The position numbers were made by a program, and so were the translations under genes. Positions 8,013 to 16,050 of a stretch of DNA of 43,436 bases are shown here, one piece after another. Position 1 is the first letter of the stretch, and every line of letters starts with the position of its first letter. The notes beneath the pieces are model-generated. The model saw only the letters and a program-made list of their open reading frames with translations, made no database searches and was not told the DNA's origin. The DNA comes from Enterobacterales bacterium. Its GTDB lineage: Bacteria > Pseudomonadota > Gammaproteobacteria > Enterobacterales > Enterobacteriaceae. Location: NCBI GenBank assembly GCA_003864575.1, contig BHES01000016.1, positions 1 through 43,436 on the forward strand, given 5' to 3'.

Positions 8013-9074
8013 TTATGCCTTACCCTGCACGCGCAGTTTAAGTTGTGCGGCAAAATCCAGCATCCGGTTCAATGGGATCAGTGATTTGACCCGCAGCGCT
8101 TCGTCCACTTCGATTGCATGCTGAGCCCCGCCGAGTTCCAGCCCTTCAGCAATGGCTTTCAGACCGTTCATTGCCATCCACGGGCAGTGCGCGCAGGTGC
8201 GACAGCTGGCACCCTCGCCGGCCGTTGGCGCTTCGAACAACTCTTTGTCCGGCACAGCCTGCTGCATTTTATAAAAGATACCGCGATCCGTGGCGACAAT
8301 CAGTTTGCTGTTTGGCAGGGTTTTCGCCGCCTGAATCAGCTGGCTGGTCGAACCGACGGCATCCGCCATATCGACAATGGCCTGCGGCGATTCGGGATGC
8401 ACCAGCACGGCGGCATCCGGATACAACGCTTTCATGCGTTCCAGCGCCTGAGTTTTAAATTCATCGTGCACGATACATGCGCCCTGCCAGCAAAGAATAT
8501 CTGCGCCGGTCTGCTTACGGACGTAATTACCTAAATGGCGGTCCGGCGCCCAAATGATTTTCTGGCCCAGACTGTCGAGGTGTTCTATGAGCTCGACCGC
8601 GATGCTGGACGTCACCACCCAGTCGGCGCGTGCTTTCACAGCGGCGGAAGTATTAGCGTAGACCACAACGGTGCGGTCAGGATGGCTGTCGCAAAAATCA
8701 GAAAACGCTTGCTCCGGGCAGCCCAGGTCTAATGAGCATTCTGCATTGAGCGTCGGCATCAGCACAGTTTTCTCAGGGCTGAGGATTTTAGCGGTTTCCC
8801 CCATAAAGCGCACGCCAGCAACAAGCAGCGTTGAGGCCGGATGCTGACTGCCAAAACGCGCCATCTCCAGCGAGTCCGCCACGCAGCCGCCGGTCTCTTC
8901 CGCCAGCGCCTGAATTTCCGGATCGGTATAATAGTGCGCCACCATGACGGCATTGCGCTGCTTCAGCAGGGTTTTGATTTTTGCTTTGTAGAAGGCTTTT
9001 TCATCCTGGCTCAACGGAGCTGGCTTAGGAGGAAAAGGATACACGGCTGCATTCAGATCTAAAGTCTCGCTCAT
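8013..9074 (-). CDS. nadA: Quinolinate synthase NadA
   Basis: A cytoplasmic [4Fe-4S] enzyme that condenses iminoaspartate (from NadB) with dihydroxyacetone phosphate to quinolinate in de novo NAD synthesis. The 353-residue length and sequence fit the family. The three cluster-ligating cysteines are visible in [11 protein letters not shown] (first Cys), [12 protein letters not shown], and [14 protein letters not shown]. Substrate-binding motifs include [12 protein letters not shown] near residue 44, HPESPQ, and [11 protein letters not shown]. Translation begins at the ATG at 9074, giving [16 protein letters not shown]. pnuC follows 50 bp downstream. An 18-bp palindrome resembling the NadR operator overlaps the promoter region, so repression when NAD is plentiful is expected. 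Confidence 0.97.
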   Translation of the reverse strand: MSETLDLNAAVYPFPPKPAPLSQDEKAFYKAKIKTLLKQRNAVMVAHYYTDPEIQALAEETGGCVADSLEMARFGSQHPASTLLVAGVRFMGETAKILSPEKTVLMPTLNAECSLDLGCPEQAFSDFCDSHPDRTVVVYANTSAAVKARADWVVTSSIAVELIEHLDSLGQKIIWAPDRHLGNYVRKQTGADILCWQGACIVHDEFKTQALERMKALYPDAAVLVHPESPQAIVDMADAVGSTSQLIQAAKTLPNSKLIVATDRGIFYKMQQAVPDKELFEAPTAGEGASCRTCAHCPWMAMNGLKAIAEGLELGGAQHAIEVDEALRVKSLIPLNRMLDFAAQLKLRVQGKA

Positions 9075-9131
9075 CTCTCATCATCTCTTGTGGCCGGACT
9101 CAGGAAGCATAACGGAGAAAATTCGTCCGTT

Positions 9132-9149
9132 TGTTTTATATGCTAAACA
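9132..9149. promoter_or_regulatory. NadR operator upstream of nadA
   Basis: TGTTTT-ATATGC-TAAACA is an 18-bp near-palindrome fitting the NadR consensus TGTTTA-N6-TAAACA with one mismatch. It lies 58-75 bp upstream of nadA. Read on the minus strand its core includes TATAAA, a possible -10 element, so bound NadR would block the promoter. Confidence 0.75.
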
Positions 9150-9258
9150 AAATACCGTAGATGAGCGGGAAAGTCGCTTGAATTTTAATCTTAAGGCAAA
9201 AAGTGTTTAAGGGACTTAAAAAATTGGGCGAAAGATGATTTTGGGAGAGGTTAAAACG

Positions 9259-9280
9259 AAAAAAACGCCATGAGGCGTTT
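9259..9280 (-). terminator. Rho-independent terminator of the tRNA-Lys operon
   Basis: Stem AAACGCC/GGCGTTT with loop ATGA. On the minus strand it ends in seven T residues. It lies 32 bp past the CCA end of the last tRNA-Lys gene and before nadA, so it ends the tRNA transcript. Confidence 0.8.
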
Positions 9281-9311
9281 CTTTACCCGACTTACCTTTG
9301 CCACTCAACAG

Positions 9312-9387
9312 TGGTGGGCCGTGCTGGATTCGAACCAGCGACCAATTGATTAAAAGTCAACTGCTCTACCAACTGAGCTAACGGCCC
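9312..9387 (-). tRNA. tRNA-Lys(UUU), copy 1 (operon-distal)
   Basis: A 76-nt cloverleaf on the minus strand, from GGGCCGTTAGCTCAG to GCACGGCCCACCA with encoded CCA. The acceptor stem GGGCCGT pairs with ACGGCCC, the anticodon loop reads CTTTTAA (anticodon UUU), and the T-arm is GCTGGTTCGAATCCAGC. It decodes AAA/AAG. The gene is identical to the other three copies and is followed by the terminator at 9259. Confidence 0.97.
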
Positions 9388-9444
9388 GCGGTATGTCGCG
9401 ATACTTCTACTATCTACTGACTTGGTTCACATTCCACTCGGAAG

Positions 9445-9529
9445 TGGTGGGCCGTGCTGGATTGATTCGGCCTTCGGCCTCACCCTGCGGGCAACGCGTT
9501 CGCGTTGTCGTCTCGCTTCGCTCGGCTCG
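9445..9529 (-). repeat. Palindromic element inserted in a tRNA-Lys 3' remnant, copy A
   Basis: The last 19 nt of tRNA-Lys including CCA (9445-9463) are separated from the T-loop half TTCGA by a GC-rich segment at about 9464-9524. That segment is made of small hairpins: GGCCTTCGGCC, CAACGCGTTCGCGTTG and CGCTTCGCTCG. Removing it would restore a T-arm-like sequence (CTGGTTCGAATCCAG), so it looks like an insertion at the T-loop. No tRNA body precedes it; instead a spacer of about 50 bp leads to the next real tRNA gene. It is probably transcribed within the tRNA operon and may affect processing. Copy B at 9835 differs at a single base. Confidence 0.7.
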
Positions 9530-9579
9530 AACCAGAGGTTCTTATCCTGCACTGCTTTACTACACATTCCACTCGGAAG

Positions 9580-9655
9580 TGGTGGGCCGTGCTGGATTCG
9601 AACCAGCGACCAATTGATTAAAAGTCAACTGCTCTACCAACTGAGCTAACGGCCC
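9580..9655 (-). tRNA. tRNA-Lys(UUU), copy 2
   Basis: A 76-nt gene with encoded CCA, identical to copy 1 in acceptor stem, anticodon UUU and T-arm. It forms the upstream half of the 211-bp unit that ends with the palindromic remnant at 9445. Confidence 0.97.
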
Positions 9656-9709
9656 GCTCTGAATTACTACAGTACAACTAACGTCCAATGAGATGAAACA
9701 AGAAAGAAG

Positions 9710-9785
9710 TGGTGGGCCGTGCTGGATTCGAACCAGCGACCAATTGATTAAAAGTCAACTGCTCTACCAACTGAGCTAACGGCCC
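9710..9785 (-). tRNA. tRNA-Lys(UUU), copy 3
   Basis: A 76-nt gene with encoded CCA, identical to the other copies. It is separated from copy 2 by an ordinary 54-bp spacer with no palindromic element. Confidence 0.97.
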
Positions 9786-9834
9786 ACGGTCTACTTCTCA
9801 ATGCTTACTGTTTTGCTTGCGTGCCACCTAAGAG

Positions 9835-9919
9835 TGGTGGGCCGTGCTGGATTGACTCGGCCTTCGGCCTCACCCTGCGGGCAACGCGTTCGCGTTGTCG
9901 TCTCGCTTCGCTCGGCTCG
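9835..9919 (-). repeat. Palindromic element inserted in a tRNA-Lys 3' remnant, copy B
   Basis: Same structure as copy A: a 19-nt tRNA 3' end (9835-9853), then the hairpin-rich segment, then TTCGA and the spacer. The only difference seen is C at 9856 where copy A has T at 9466. Identity continues through the next full tRNA gene (to 10045), so 9835-10045 and 9445-9655 are a 211-bp duplication. The sequence to the left of each copy differs. Confidence 0.7.
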
Positions 9920-9969
9920 AACCAGAGGTTCTTATCCTGCACTGCTTTACTACACATTCCACTCGGAAG

Positions 9970-10045
9970 TGGTGGGCCGTGCTGGATTCGAACCAGCGAC
10001 CAATTGATTAAAAGTCAACTGCTCTACCAACTGAGCTAACGGCCC
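9970..10045 (-). tRNA. tRNA-Lys(UUU), copy 4 (promoter-proximal)
   Basis: A 76-nt gene with encoded CCA, identical to the others, and the first to be transcribed. In E. coli the corresponding position between cpoB and nadA holds a mixed tRNA-Lys/tRNA-Val cluster; here only tRNA-Lys is present. Confidence 0.97.
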
Positions 10046-10104
10046 GCAAAAGCTAAATCTCTCACTGCTTTAACGTCTTACAGTTGCCTGGGCAACGGTG
10101 GCAT

Positions 10105-10132
10105 ATATTACTTATATAACTTTTCAGTGCAA
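10105..10132 (-). promoter_or_regulatory. Probable promoter of the tRNA-Lys operon
   Basis: On the minus strand TTGCAC (10132-10127) and TAATAT (10110-10105) are spaced by 16 bp in an AT-rich stretch. They are followed by a GC-rich discriminator (GCCACCG) of the kind found at stringently controlled stable-RNA promoters. The first tRNA gene begins about 60 bp downstream. Confidence 0.5.
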
Positions 10133-10180
10133 CGTTTAATTGAAGAAAATGGCCTGACTGCTTGTTCTTCACGCATTCAA

Positions 10181-10215
10181 GCCCAGAAAACAAACGAAAT
10201 CGGTGTTTTCCGGGC
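10181..10215 (-). terminator. Hairpin at the end of the tol-pal transcript
   Basis: An 11-bp stem GCCCGGAAAAC/GTTTTCTGGGC (one G-T pair) with a 13-base loop begins 11 bp after the cpoB stop. There is no strong T-run afterwards, so it could be an imperfect terminator or a 3'-stabilising structure. Confidence 0.45.
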
Positions 10216-10226
10216 CTGAATAGGAA

Positions 10227-11024
10227 TTACTGTGAAGACAAACGTTTTTGAGCTTGTTTGGCCGCATCGGTATTGGGGTACTGTTTTACAACCTGCGAAT
10301 AGACGGCTTTGGCTTTGTCCACCTGCCCTTTCTCTTGCATGATCACCCCAACCTTGTACATCGCGTCCGAACTTTTTGGAGACTTGGGAAAATTTTTCAC
10401 CACAACTGCATAAAAATACGCAGCGTCATCCTTCTTACCTTTGTTGTAATACAGCTGCCCCAACCAATAGTTGGCATTAGGCAAGTAAGTGGATTTTGGG
10501 TACTGCTTGATAAATGCCTGGAAGGCAGAAATAGCCTGATCGTACTGTTTCTTTTCCAGAGCGAGTGAAACCGCAGCATTGTAGTCACTGTTTTCATCGC
10601 CAGTACTGGCAGGAGCCTGCGCAGGTGCTGTAGTGGATGAATCAGTAGCCGCGCCAGCGGCAGCTCCGGCAGCAGCGCCTGAGGCGGTAGCATTCGCATT
10701 GGCCGCTGAACCCTGGCTGCTAAGGCTGTCCATCTGCTGATAGATTTGCTTTTGACGATCAGCGACCTGACTTAACTGATATTGGTTTTCCTGAATTTGA
10801 CCTCGAAGAGTGTCAATATCACGCTGGGAGTCAGAGAGCTGTTGCTGAAGTTGAGTTAATAGCTGGCTGTGAGCGTTAGAAATACGCTCCAGAGAGGTGA
10901 CCCGATCTTCAATCGAGCCTGAGCCGACATCACTGATTGGCGCTTGGGCAGTAGCGGCCCATGGGACCGCTACGCCAACCAGTAACGACAGACTCAACAA
11001 GTGAGTTCTGAAGTTACTGCTCAT
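10227..11024 (-). CDS. cpoB: Cell division coordinator CpoB (YbgF)
   Basis: A periplasmic protein that links peptidoglycan synthesis by PBP1B to Tol-driven outer-membrane constriction through its contact with TolA. Its 265 residues comprise a signal peptide (cleavage after WAATAQA), an N-terminal trimerising coiled coil (about 35-105, rich in Gln and Leu heptads), a low-complexity Ala/Thr/Gly linker (about 106-145), and three tetratricopeptide-like repeats to the end (YNAAVSLALEKKQYDQAISA, NYWLGQLYYNKGKKDDAAYF, and MYKVGVIMQEKGQVDKAKAV). This matches E. coli CpoB in order and length. It begins 9 bp after the pal stop and is the last gene of the tol-pal operon. Confidence 0.95.
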   Translation of the reverse strand: MSSNFRTHLLSLSLLVGVAVPWAATAQAPISDVGSGSIEDRVTSLERISNAHSQLLTQLQQQLSDSQRDIDTLRGQIQENQYQLSQVADRQKQIYQQMDSLSSQGSAANANATASGAAAGAAAGAATDSSTTAPAQAPASTGDENSDYNAAVSLALEKKQYDQAISAFQAFIKQYPKSTYLPNANYWLGQLYYNKGKKDDAAYFYAVVVKNFPKSPKSSDAMYKVGVIMQEKGQVDKAKAVYSQVVKQYPNTDAAKQAQKRLSSQ

Positions 11025-11033
11025 GCGACTCTC

Positions 11034-11543
11034 TTAGTATACCAGTACGGCACGACGGTTTTTAGCGTAAGCCGCTTCGTCATGACCCAGTACAGCTGGT
11101 TTTTCTTTACCGTAAGAAACGATAGAGATTTGGTCTGCAGAAACGCCTTTGCCTTGCAGATACATTTTAACTGCAGTAGCACGACGCTCACCCAGAGCGA
11201 TGTTGTATTCCGGAGTACCACGTTCATCCGCATGACCTTCAACAGTCACTTTGTATGAAGGGTTGCTGCGCAGGAATGCTGCATGCGCGTCCAGCATTTG
11301 AGCGAAGTCAGAAGCGATATCGTATTTGTCTAAGCCAAAGTAAACGATATTGTTCTTTTGCAGTTCTTGCATCTGCAGACGTGCTTGCTCTTCAGAAGAC
11401 ATGTTGCCGCTTTCTGCACCAGTGCTAGCGCCAGCGCCCATACCAGATTGGCCATTGTCTGCGCTTTTGTGAGAACTACACGCGGCGATAGCCAGTACAG
11501 GCACAGCCAGCAGCAGCCCTTTAAGCACTTTGTTCAGTTGCAT
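11034..11543 (-). CDS. pal: Peptidoglycan-associated lipoprotein Pal
   Basis: An outer-membrane lipoprotein that binds peptidoglycan and TolB and holds the envelope together at the division site. Its 169 residues show a lipoprotein signal with lipobox LAIAAC (Cys is lipidated), a Ser/Gly-rich tether (about 25-58), and an OmpA-like domain. That domain carries [29 protein letters not shown] with the meso-diaminopimelate-binding Asp and Arg, and the tail NRRAVLVY. The frame is open upstream, but the ATG at 11543 gives the proper signal peptide and is preceded by AAGGA at eight bases. tolB lies 44 bp upstream and cpoB 9 bp downstream. Confidence 0.98.
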   Translation of the reverse strand: MQLNKVLKGLLLAVPVLAIAACSSHKSADNGQSGMGAGASTGAESGNMSSEEQARLQMQELQKNNIVYFGLDKYDIASDFAQMLDAHAAFLRSNPSYKVTVEGHADERGTPEYNIALGERRATAVKMYLQGKGVSADQISIVSYGKEKPAVLGHDEAAYAKNRRAVLVY

Positions 11544-11587
11544 CTCGTTGATCCTTTTATAATTTGCCATACATAGTCATATATGCA

Positions 11588-12880
11588 TCACAGGTACGGA
11601 GACCAGGCAGGGAATTTTACCTGTCCATCAGTCGCCGGAAGACGCGCTTTGAAACGCCCATCAGTCGAGACCAACTGCAACACGGATCCCAGTCCCTGAG
11701 AGGAGCTGTAAATTACCATGGTGCCATTCGGTGCGATACTAGGCGTCTCATCCAGGAACGTGTCCGTTAAAACTTGAACGGCTCCCGTTTCCAGATCTTG
11801 TTTGGCGATGTGCTGGGAACCACCATTGGTGCTTACCATAACCAGGAATTTACCATCTGTGCTGATATCAGAGTCTTGATTCTGAGAACCTTCCCAAGTC
11901 AGACGCTGAGGCGCACCGCCATTAATATTCACTTTATACAACTGAGGACGACCGCCCTGATCCGAGGTGAAGGCCAGGTTTTGGCTGTCGGGATACCAGG
12001 TTGGTTCGGTATTGTTGCTACGTCCGTCAGTCACCTGGCTGATTTGACCTGAGCCCAGATTCATTACGTACACATTCAGACTGCCGCCTTTAGATAAAGC
12101 GAAGGCCAGTTTGCTGCCGTCTGGCGAGAATGCTGGCGCGCCGTTATGGCGTGGGAACGAAGCAATTTGCTTGATCGCGCCATTGGCCAGCGTTTGCACG
12201 ACCAGTGCAGAACGACCGCTTTCAAAGGTGACATAAGCCAGTTTGCTGCCGTCTGGAGACCATGCCGGAGACATCAGTGGTTCAGGCGAACGGTGAACCA
12301 CGAACTGGTTGTAGCCGTCATAATCAGCAACGCGCAGTTCATACGGGAATTTACCCCCATTAGTCTGCACGATATAAGCAATACGTGTACGGAACGCGCC
12401 TTTAATACTGGTCAGCTTTTCAAACACTTCATCGCTGGCAGTATGGGCAGAGTAACGTAACCACTGCTTGGTAATTTGGTACTGGTTTTGCGCCAGAACG
12501 GTACCCGGAGAACCTGCGGTATCCACTAACTGGTAAGAAACCAAATACTTGCCATCAGCGCTCGGTTGCACCTGGCCGACGACAACTGCGTCAATACCGA
12601 GTGCGGTCCATGCCGCTGGCGTCACTTCTGATGCGCTTGACGGCTGCTGAGGCATACGGGATGCATCGATTGGATTGAATTTACCACTGTTGCGTAAATC
12701 GGCTGCCACAATGGCACCAATATCTTCAGGTGGAGCACCCGGGCCAGCCCATTTAAAAGGGATAACCGCGATTGGGCGAGCGGAATCCACCCCCTGGGTG
12801 ATTTCAATGCGAACTTCTGCGTGTAACACAGATGCCCACAGTATCAAAAGGCCGAACGCTACTCGAAATGCCTGCTTCAT
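11588..12880 (-). CDS. tolB: Tol-Pal system beta-propeller protein TolB
   Basis: A periplasmic partner of Pal, TolA and several outer-membrane proteins. Its 430 residues equal the E. coli length. The N-terminus is a signal peptide ([21 protein letters not shown]), giving mature [18 protein letters not shown] with the TolA-box region at the start. Residues about 30-165 form the alpha/beta domain. The remainder is a six-bladed propeller with repeated [44 protein letters not shown] and [14 protein letters not shown] motifs. The open frame extends 22 codons further, but only the ATG at 12880 gives a signal peptide at the N-terminus. A 132-bp gap containing a hairpin separates it from tolA. Confidence 0.98.
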   Translation of the reverse strand: MKQAFRVAFGLLILWASVLHAEVRIEITQGVDSARPIAVIPFKWAGPGAPPEDIGAIVAADLRNSGKFNPIDASRMPQQPSSASEVTPAAWTALGIDAVVVGQVQPSADGKYLVSYQLVDTAGSPGTVLAQNQYQITKQWLRYSAHTASDEVFEKLTSIKGAFRTRIAYIVQTNGGKFPYELRVADYDGYNQFVVHRSPEPLMSPAWSPDGSKLAYVTFESGRSALVVQTLANGAIKQIASFPRHNGAPAFSPDGSKLAFALSKGGSLNVYVMNLGSGQISQVTDGRSNNTEPTWYPDSQNLAFTSDQGGRPQLYKVNINGGAPQRLTWEGSQNQDSDISTDGKFLVMVSTNGGSQHIAKQDLETGAVQVLTDTFLDETPSIAPNGTMVIYSSSQGLGSVLQLVSTDGRFKARLPATDGQVKFPAWSPYL

Positions 12881-12972
12881 TGTATCTCCCTTATCTGGAC
12901 CAATCTGCCCGCGATAATTTAGCAGAATTTTAACAAACCAACGCACACAAAACTAGAATTTCAACCTACATA

Positions 12973-13018
12973 CCATAGTAAAAGTCTGAAAAATCACTAT
13001 TTTCAATAATTACTATGG
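12973..13018 (-). other. Hairpin at the tolA-tolB junction
   Basis: A long imperfect hairpin overlaps the tolA stop codon. The outer stem is CCATAGTAA/TTACTATGG and the inner stem TGAAAA/TTTTCA around TAGTGAT. There is no T-run, so it is more likely an RNA-processing or attenuation site between tolQRA and tolB-pal-cpoB than a full terminator. Confidence 0.45.
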
Positions 13019-14239
13019 CTTGAAGTCTAATGGCGCATTCTTAAATACGTCGTAAACTGCTTCTGAAGGCGGTTTTGGGAACTTCGCCTGCCTTGCCGCA
13101 GCGAGCGCTGCCTGGCAAAGCGCCGGATCGCCGCCCTCCGCCTTCACGTCTATCAATAAACCATCGGGTGCCATTTTAACGCGCAGCGTACAGGTTTTGC
13201 CTGCATATGATGACGCGTCATAGAATCTGCTCTCAATGGCGGCCTTAATCTGGCTGCCATAGTTCGCAATATCAGCACCGGATGCGCCAGCTTTCTTCTG
13301 AGTGCCCTTCCCTGCCGGAGCGGATGCTCCGCCAGCAGAGCCCCCTTTAGGAGCATTTTTAGAATCTGCCAGACCACCGAAGAGATCGTCGACGGACTCA
13401 GATTGCTTAGCTGCCGCGGCAGCTGCTGCTTTTTTATCGGCAGCGGCTTTTTTAGCCGCAGCCGCCGCTTCGGCTTTCTTCTCAGCGGCAGCGTCAGCCT
13501 TAGCCTGTGCTGCAGTGGCCTCGGCCGCTTCTTTAGCATCGGCGGCGGCTTGCTTAGCGTCAGCGGCAGCTTGTTTTTTAGCTTCAGCAGCCGCTTCTTT
13601 CTTCGCGTCTGCCTCGGCTTGTTTTTTAGCTGCCGTAGCCGCGGCAGCGGCTTCAGCTTCAGCCTGTTTCTTGGCTTCAGTCGCTGCTTTTTTCTGAGCG
13701 TCAGCTGCGGTTTTCGCCGCTTTATCTGCTTCAGCTTTCGCTTTAGCAGCGGCATCAGCCTGTGCCTTCGCCGCTTCTGCTTTGGCTTTCGCCGCGGCGT
13801 CCTCAGCTTGTTTCTGTTGTTCCTGAGCCTGTTTCTGCTGCTCGACGGCTTGTTTTTGTTGCTTGGCTTCTTCCTGAGCCTGCTTGGCGTCATCCTGCGC
13901 CTGCAAACGCTCTTTCTCTAATTCTTTCAGTCGTTGCTGCTCTGCTGCCTGCTTCTGCTGAAGTTCTTCAGTCTGCTGTTCCGACTTTTTCTGGCGCGAT
14001 TGCGCCGCACGTTGAGCATCAGCCGATTGCTGCTGTTGCCGGTTGTACTGATCGACCACCGCACTCGGATCTACCATCACAGCAGAGATATCACTCCCGC
14101 CGCCACCGCCACTCATGCTGGTGTCTTCGGACAGCGATCCCCAGACCAACAGGGCTATAATGATGACATGCAGAACGACCGAAACAATAACGGCGCGTTT
14201 GAGCTTAGCGTTTTGTTCAGTTGCAGTTGCCTTTACCAA
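13013..14239 (-). CDS. tolA: Cell envelope integrity protein TolA
   Basis: An inner-membrane anchored spanner that couples TolQR and the proton motive force to TolB-Pal; it is also the receptor for filamentous phage and group A colicins. It has 408 residues. Domain I is one membrane helix (about 16-35, VIVSVVLHVIIIALLVWGSL) ending in a Gly run. Domain II (about 60-290) is a long Ala/Lys/Glu/Gln-rich helix. Domain III (about 300-408) has DDLFGGL, then ASGADIANYGSQIKAAIESR, two cysteines (KTCTLRVK and PALCQAAL) that form the conserved disulfide, and the tail FKNAPLDFKP. The start is a TTG at 14239; no ATG or GTG in frame gives the family N-terminus. A 128-bp gap with a large palindrome separates it from tolR. 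Confidence 0.97.
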   Translation of the reverse strand: MVKATATEQNAKLKRAVIVSVVLHVIIIALLVWGSLSEDTSMSGGGGGSDISAVMVDPSAVVDQYNRQQQQSADAQRAAQSRQKKSEQQTEELQQKQAAEQQRLKELEKERLQAQDDAKQAQEEAKQQKQAVEQQKQAQEQQKQAEDAAAKAKAEAAKAQADAAAKAKAEADKAAKTAADAQKKAATEAKKQAEAEAAAAATAAKKQAEADAKKEAAAEAKKQAAADAKQAAADAKEAAEATAAQAKADAAAEKKAEAAAAAKKAAADKKAAAAAAAKQSESVDDLFGGLADSKNAPKGGSAGGASAPAGKGTQKKAGASGADIANYGSQIKAAIESRFYDASSYAGKTCTLRVKMAPDGLLIDVKAEGGDPALCQAALAAARQAKFPKPPSEAVYDVFKNAPLDFKP

Positions 14240-14267
14240 AATAGATTTCCCAACACAGGATTGCCAA

Positions 14268-14341
14268 AAACCCGGGTTTCTTCAGCGCCGGTTATTGCTA
14301 CGCAAATAACCGTTTTATCAGGCCAGGAAGAAGCCGGGTTT
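14268..14341. repeat. Nested palindrome between tolR and tolA
   Basis: A two-tier inverted repeat. The outer arms AAACCCGGGTTTCTTC and GAAGAAGCCGGGTTT are imperfectly complementary. The inner stem CGGTTATT/AATAACCG is perfect around an eight-base loop. It fills most of the 128-bp tolR-tolA gap. It may be a small intergenic repeat or an RNA structure setting the TolA to TolQR ratio; no known family was recognised. Confidence 0.6.
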
Positions 14342-14367
14342 CCAATAAGTGTTACAAATGCCTATCG

Positions 14368-14799
14368 TCAGATAGGTTGTGTCATCAAACCAACAGATTT
14401 AACACCGGCCTGATGAAGCATGTTCAGTGCTTTGATGATCTCATCATAAGGCACATCTTTTGCGCCGCCGATCAGGAACACCGTTTTCGGATTAGCCTTG
14501 ATACGGTTGGCAGCTTCCGCCACAACCTGCTGTTCCGGCAACTGTTCCATACGCTGATGATCCACCACAATGGTGTATTGACCGACGCCGGAAACTTCAA
14601 CAATGACCGGTGGATTATCATCACTGGACACTGTTTTTGAGTCTGTCGCATCTGGAAGATCAACTTCCACGCTTTGCGTAATAATCGGTGCCGTTGCCAT
14701 GAAAATCAGCAGCAATACCAAAAGCACGTCAAGCAGCGGAACGATGTTGATTTCCGACTTACCTTCACGACGGTTACGACGACCTCGAACTCGAGCCAT
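14368..14799 (-). CDS. tolR: Tol-Pal proton channel subunit TolR
   Basis: An ExbD-like inner-membrane subunit of the TolQR motor, which uses the proton motive force to energise TolA. Its 143 residues show an Arg-rich cytoplasmic start, one membrane helix (about 18-40) with the essential Asp in INIVPLLDVLLVLLLIFM, the sequence TAPIITQSVEVDLP just after the membrane, and a periplasmic domain. That domain is nearly identical to E. coli TolR at its end (KTVFLIGGAKDVPYDEIIKA, then VGLMTQPI). It begins 10 bp after tolQ stops. Confidence 0.98.
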   Translation of the reverse strand: MARVRGRRNRREGKSEINIVPLLDVLLVLLLIFMATAPIITQSVEVDLPDATDSKTVSSDDNPPVIVEVSGVGQYTIVVDHQRMEQLPEQQVVAEAANRIKANPKTVFLIGGAKDVPYDEIIKALNMLHQAGVKSVGLMTQPI

Positions 14800-14809
14800 G
14801 CTATCCCCC

Positions 14810-15499
14810 TTAGTTACTGCTGCTTTCGCGAGAGAAAGCCTGACGGTGCAGGATAGCCGTGAATTCTTCCATGAAGTTATCGTAATTTTGTTCGAGTTTG
14901 TTCACACGCTGGTTCAGACGGTTGTAGGCCATAACCGCAGGGATCGCAGCGAAAAGACCGATTGCAGTGGCAATCAATGCCTCAGCAATACCGGGGGCAA
15001 CCATCTGCAAGGTAGCCTGTTTCACAGAACCCAAACCGATGAAGGCGTGCATGATCCCCCAGACCGTACCAAACAGGCCGATGTACGGGCTGATGGAACC
15101 GACGGTACCCAAGAATGGAATGTGCATTTCCAGCGATTCCATCTCACGGTTGAAAGAGATACGCATGGCACGGGAAGAGCCTTCAATAACCGACTCTGGC
15201 GCGTGGCTGTTCGCACGGTGCAAACGAGCGAACTCTTTGAAACCTGAATGGAAAATCTGTTCGGCGCCGGTGAGGTTCTCACGACGGCCCTGGCTTTCCT
15301 GGTAGAGGCGTGAAAGCTCAATACCGGACCAGAATTTATCTTCAAACGCTTCTGCCTCGCGGGTGGCGGCATTCAGTACTTTCGTACGTTGAATGATGAT
15401 CGCCCAAGACGCGACAGAGAAGCACACCAGAATAAGCATAATTAGCTTAACCAGGATGCTGGCCTTTAAAAACAAATCAAGCATGTTCATGTCAGTCAC
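14810..15499 (-). CDS. tolQ: Tol-Pal proton channel subunit TolQ
   Basis: An ExbB/MotA-like inner-membrane subunit of the TolQR stator. Its 229 residues have three membrane helices: about 15-37 ([20 protein letters not shown]), about 135-158 ([20 protein letters not shown]), and about 170-192 ([20 protein letters not shown]). A large cytoplasmic loop carries [17 protein letters not shown]. The TM2 [10 protein letters not shown] and TM3 [16 protein letters not shown] motifs line the proton path. The start is the GTG at 15499, which overlaps the ybgC stop by four bases and gives the E. coli-like N-terminus [10 protein letters not shown]. Confidence 0.98.
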   Translation of the reverse strand: MTDMNMLDLFLKASILVKLIMLILVCFSVASWAIIIQRTKVLNAATREAEAFEDKFWSGIELSRLYQESQGRRENLTGAEQIFHSGFKEFARLHRANSHAPESVIEGSSRAMRISFNREMESLEMHIPFLGTVGSISPYIGLFGTVWGIMHAFIGLGSVKQATLQMVAPGIAEALIATAIGLFAAIPAVMAYNRLNQRVNKLEQNYDNFMEEFTAILHRQAFSRESSSN

Positions 15500-15900
15500 T
15501 GCTTAAACTCCGCGACAATAGACTTAGGAAGCGCTTTCGGCTTCATTTGGTTTGGATCGATACAAGCGATTAACACCTCTGCAGTACAGAGAACGTTGCC
15601 ACTCGCATCAAGAATTCGTTGTGCAAAGGTAAGAGAAGCCCCCCGGATAGACGTTATCTCACTTTGGACATCAAGCAGGTCATCAAGACGAGCCGGAGCC
15701 AAATATTCGACCGTCATGCGGCGGACAGCAAAAGCGACGTGTTCAGCCAGCAACTGCTGCTGGTGAAAATTGCGTTGGCGCAACATCTCTGTGCGAGCCC
15801 TTTCAAAAAAGGCGACGTATCGGGCGTGGTAGACCACCCCTCCCGCGTCTGTGTCTTCGTAGTAGACACGAACCGGCCATCGGAACAACGAATTACTCAC
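15496..15900 (-). CDS. ybgC: Acyl-CoA thioesterase YbgC (hotdog fold)
   Basis: A cytoplasmic acyl-CoA thioesterase of the 4-hydroxybenzoyl-CoA thioesterase family and the first gene of the tol-pal operon. Its 134 residues equal the E. coli length. The catalytic motif [25 protein letters not shown] includes the conserved Asp and His. The C-terminus [11 protein letters not shown] is identical to E. coli as I recall it. The frame is open further upstream, but the GTG at 15900 gives [12 protein letters not shown], which fits the family start, and a GGGA lies just before it. Its role in the Tol system is unclear; in E. coli it has been linked to phospholipid-synthesis proteins. Confidence 0.93.
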   Translation of the reverse strand: MSNSLFRWPVRVYYEDTDAGGVVYHARYVAFFERARTEMLRQRNFHQQQLLAEHVAFAVRRMTVEYLAPARLDDLLDVQSEITSIRGASLTFAQRILDASGNVLCTAEVLIACIDPNQMKPKALPKSIVAEFKQ

Positions 15901-15989
15901 TCTACATCCCGTAATGCAATTTGACGGGCCTACTATACGCAAGAGCTTTCAGGTTGGGAATGGGTTGCAAGACGAGAATGCAAATAATT

Positions 15990-16008
15990 ATGGGCCTGAA
16001 TGGCCCAT
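15990..16008 (-). terminator. Probable terminator of the cyd operon
   Basis: A perfect 7-bp stem ATGGGCC/GGCCCAT with loop ATTCA, 42 bp past the ybgE stop. On the minus strand it continues into the weak U-tract AATTATTT. It separates cydABX-ybgE from tol-pal. Confidence 0.6.
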
Positions 16009-16050
16009 AGGAAAAGTCGTGTAAATATCTATCTATATTAGATAAACAAA

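Noticed and set aside
9445-9529. A split or intron-containing tRNA gene
   Set aside because: Only the 19-nt 3' end and half of the T-loop are present; no acceptor 5' strand, D-arm or anticodon arm precedes it, so no tRNA can form.
9393-10039. Short plus-strand frames across the tRNA cluster with repeated VVGRAGFEPATN-type sequence
   Set aside because: They are translations of the reverse complement of tRNA-Lys genes, a well-known source of false proteins.
9312-10045. CRISPR-like array (repeated ~76-bp blocks with spacers)
   Set aside because: The repeated blocks are complete tRNA-Lys genes with encoded CCA; repeat length and irregular spacing do not fit CRISPR and no cas genes are present.
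13153-13893. 246-codon Arg/Lys/Pro-rich frame on the same strand as tolA
   Set aside because: It is an out-of-frame reading of the repetitive Ala/Lys-rich domain II of tolA.
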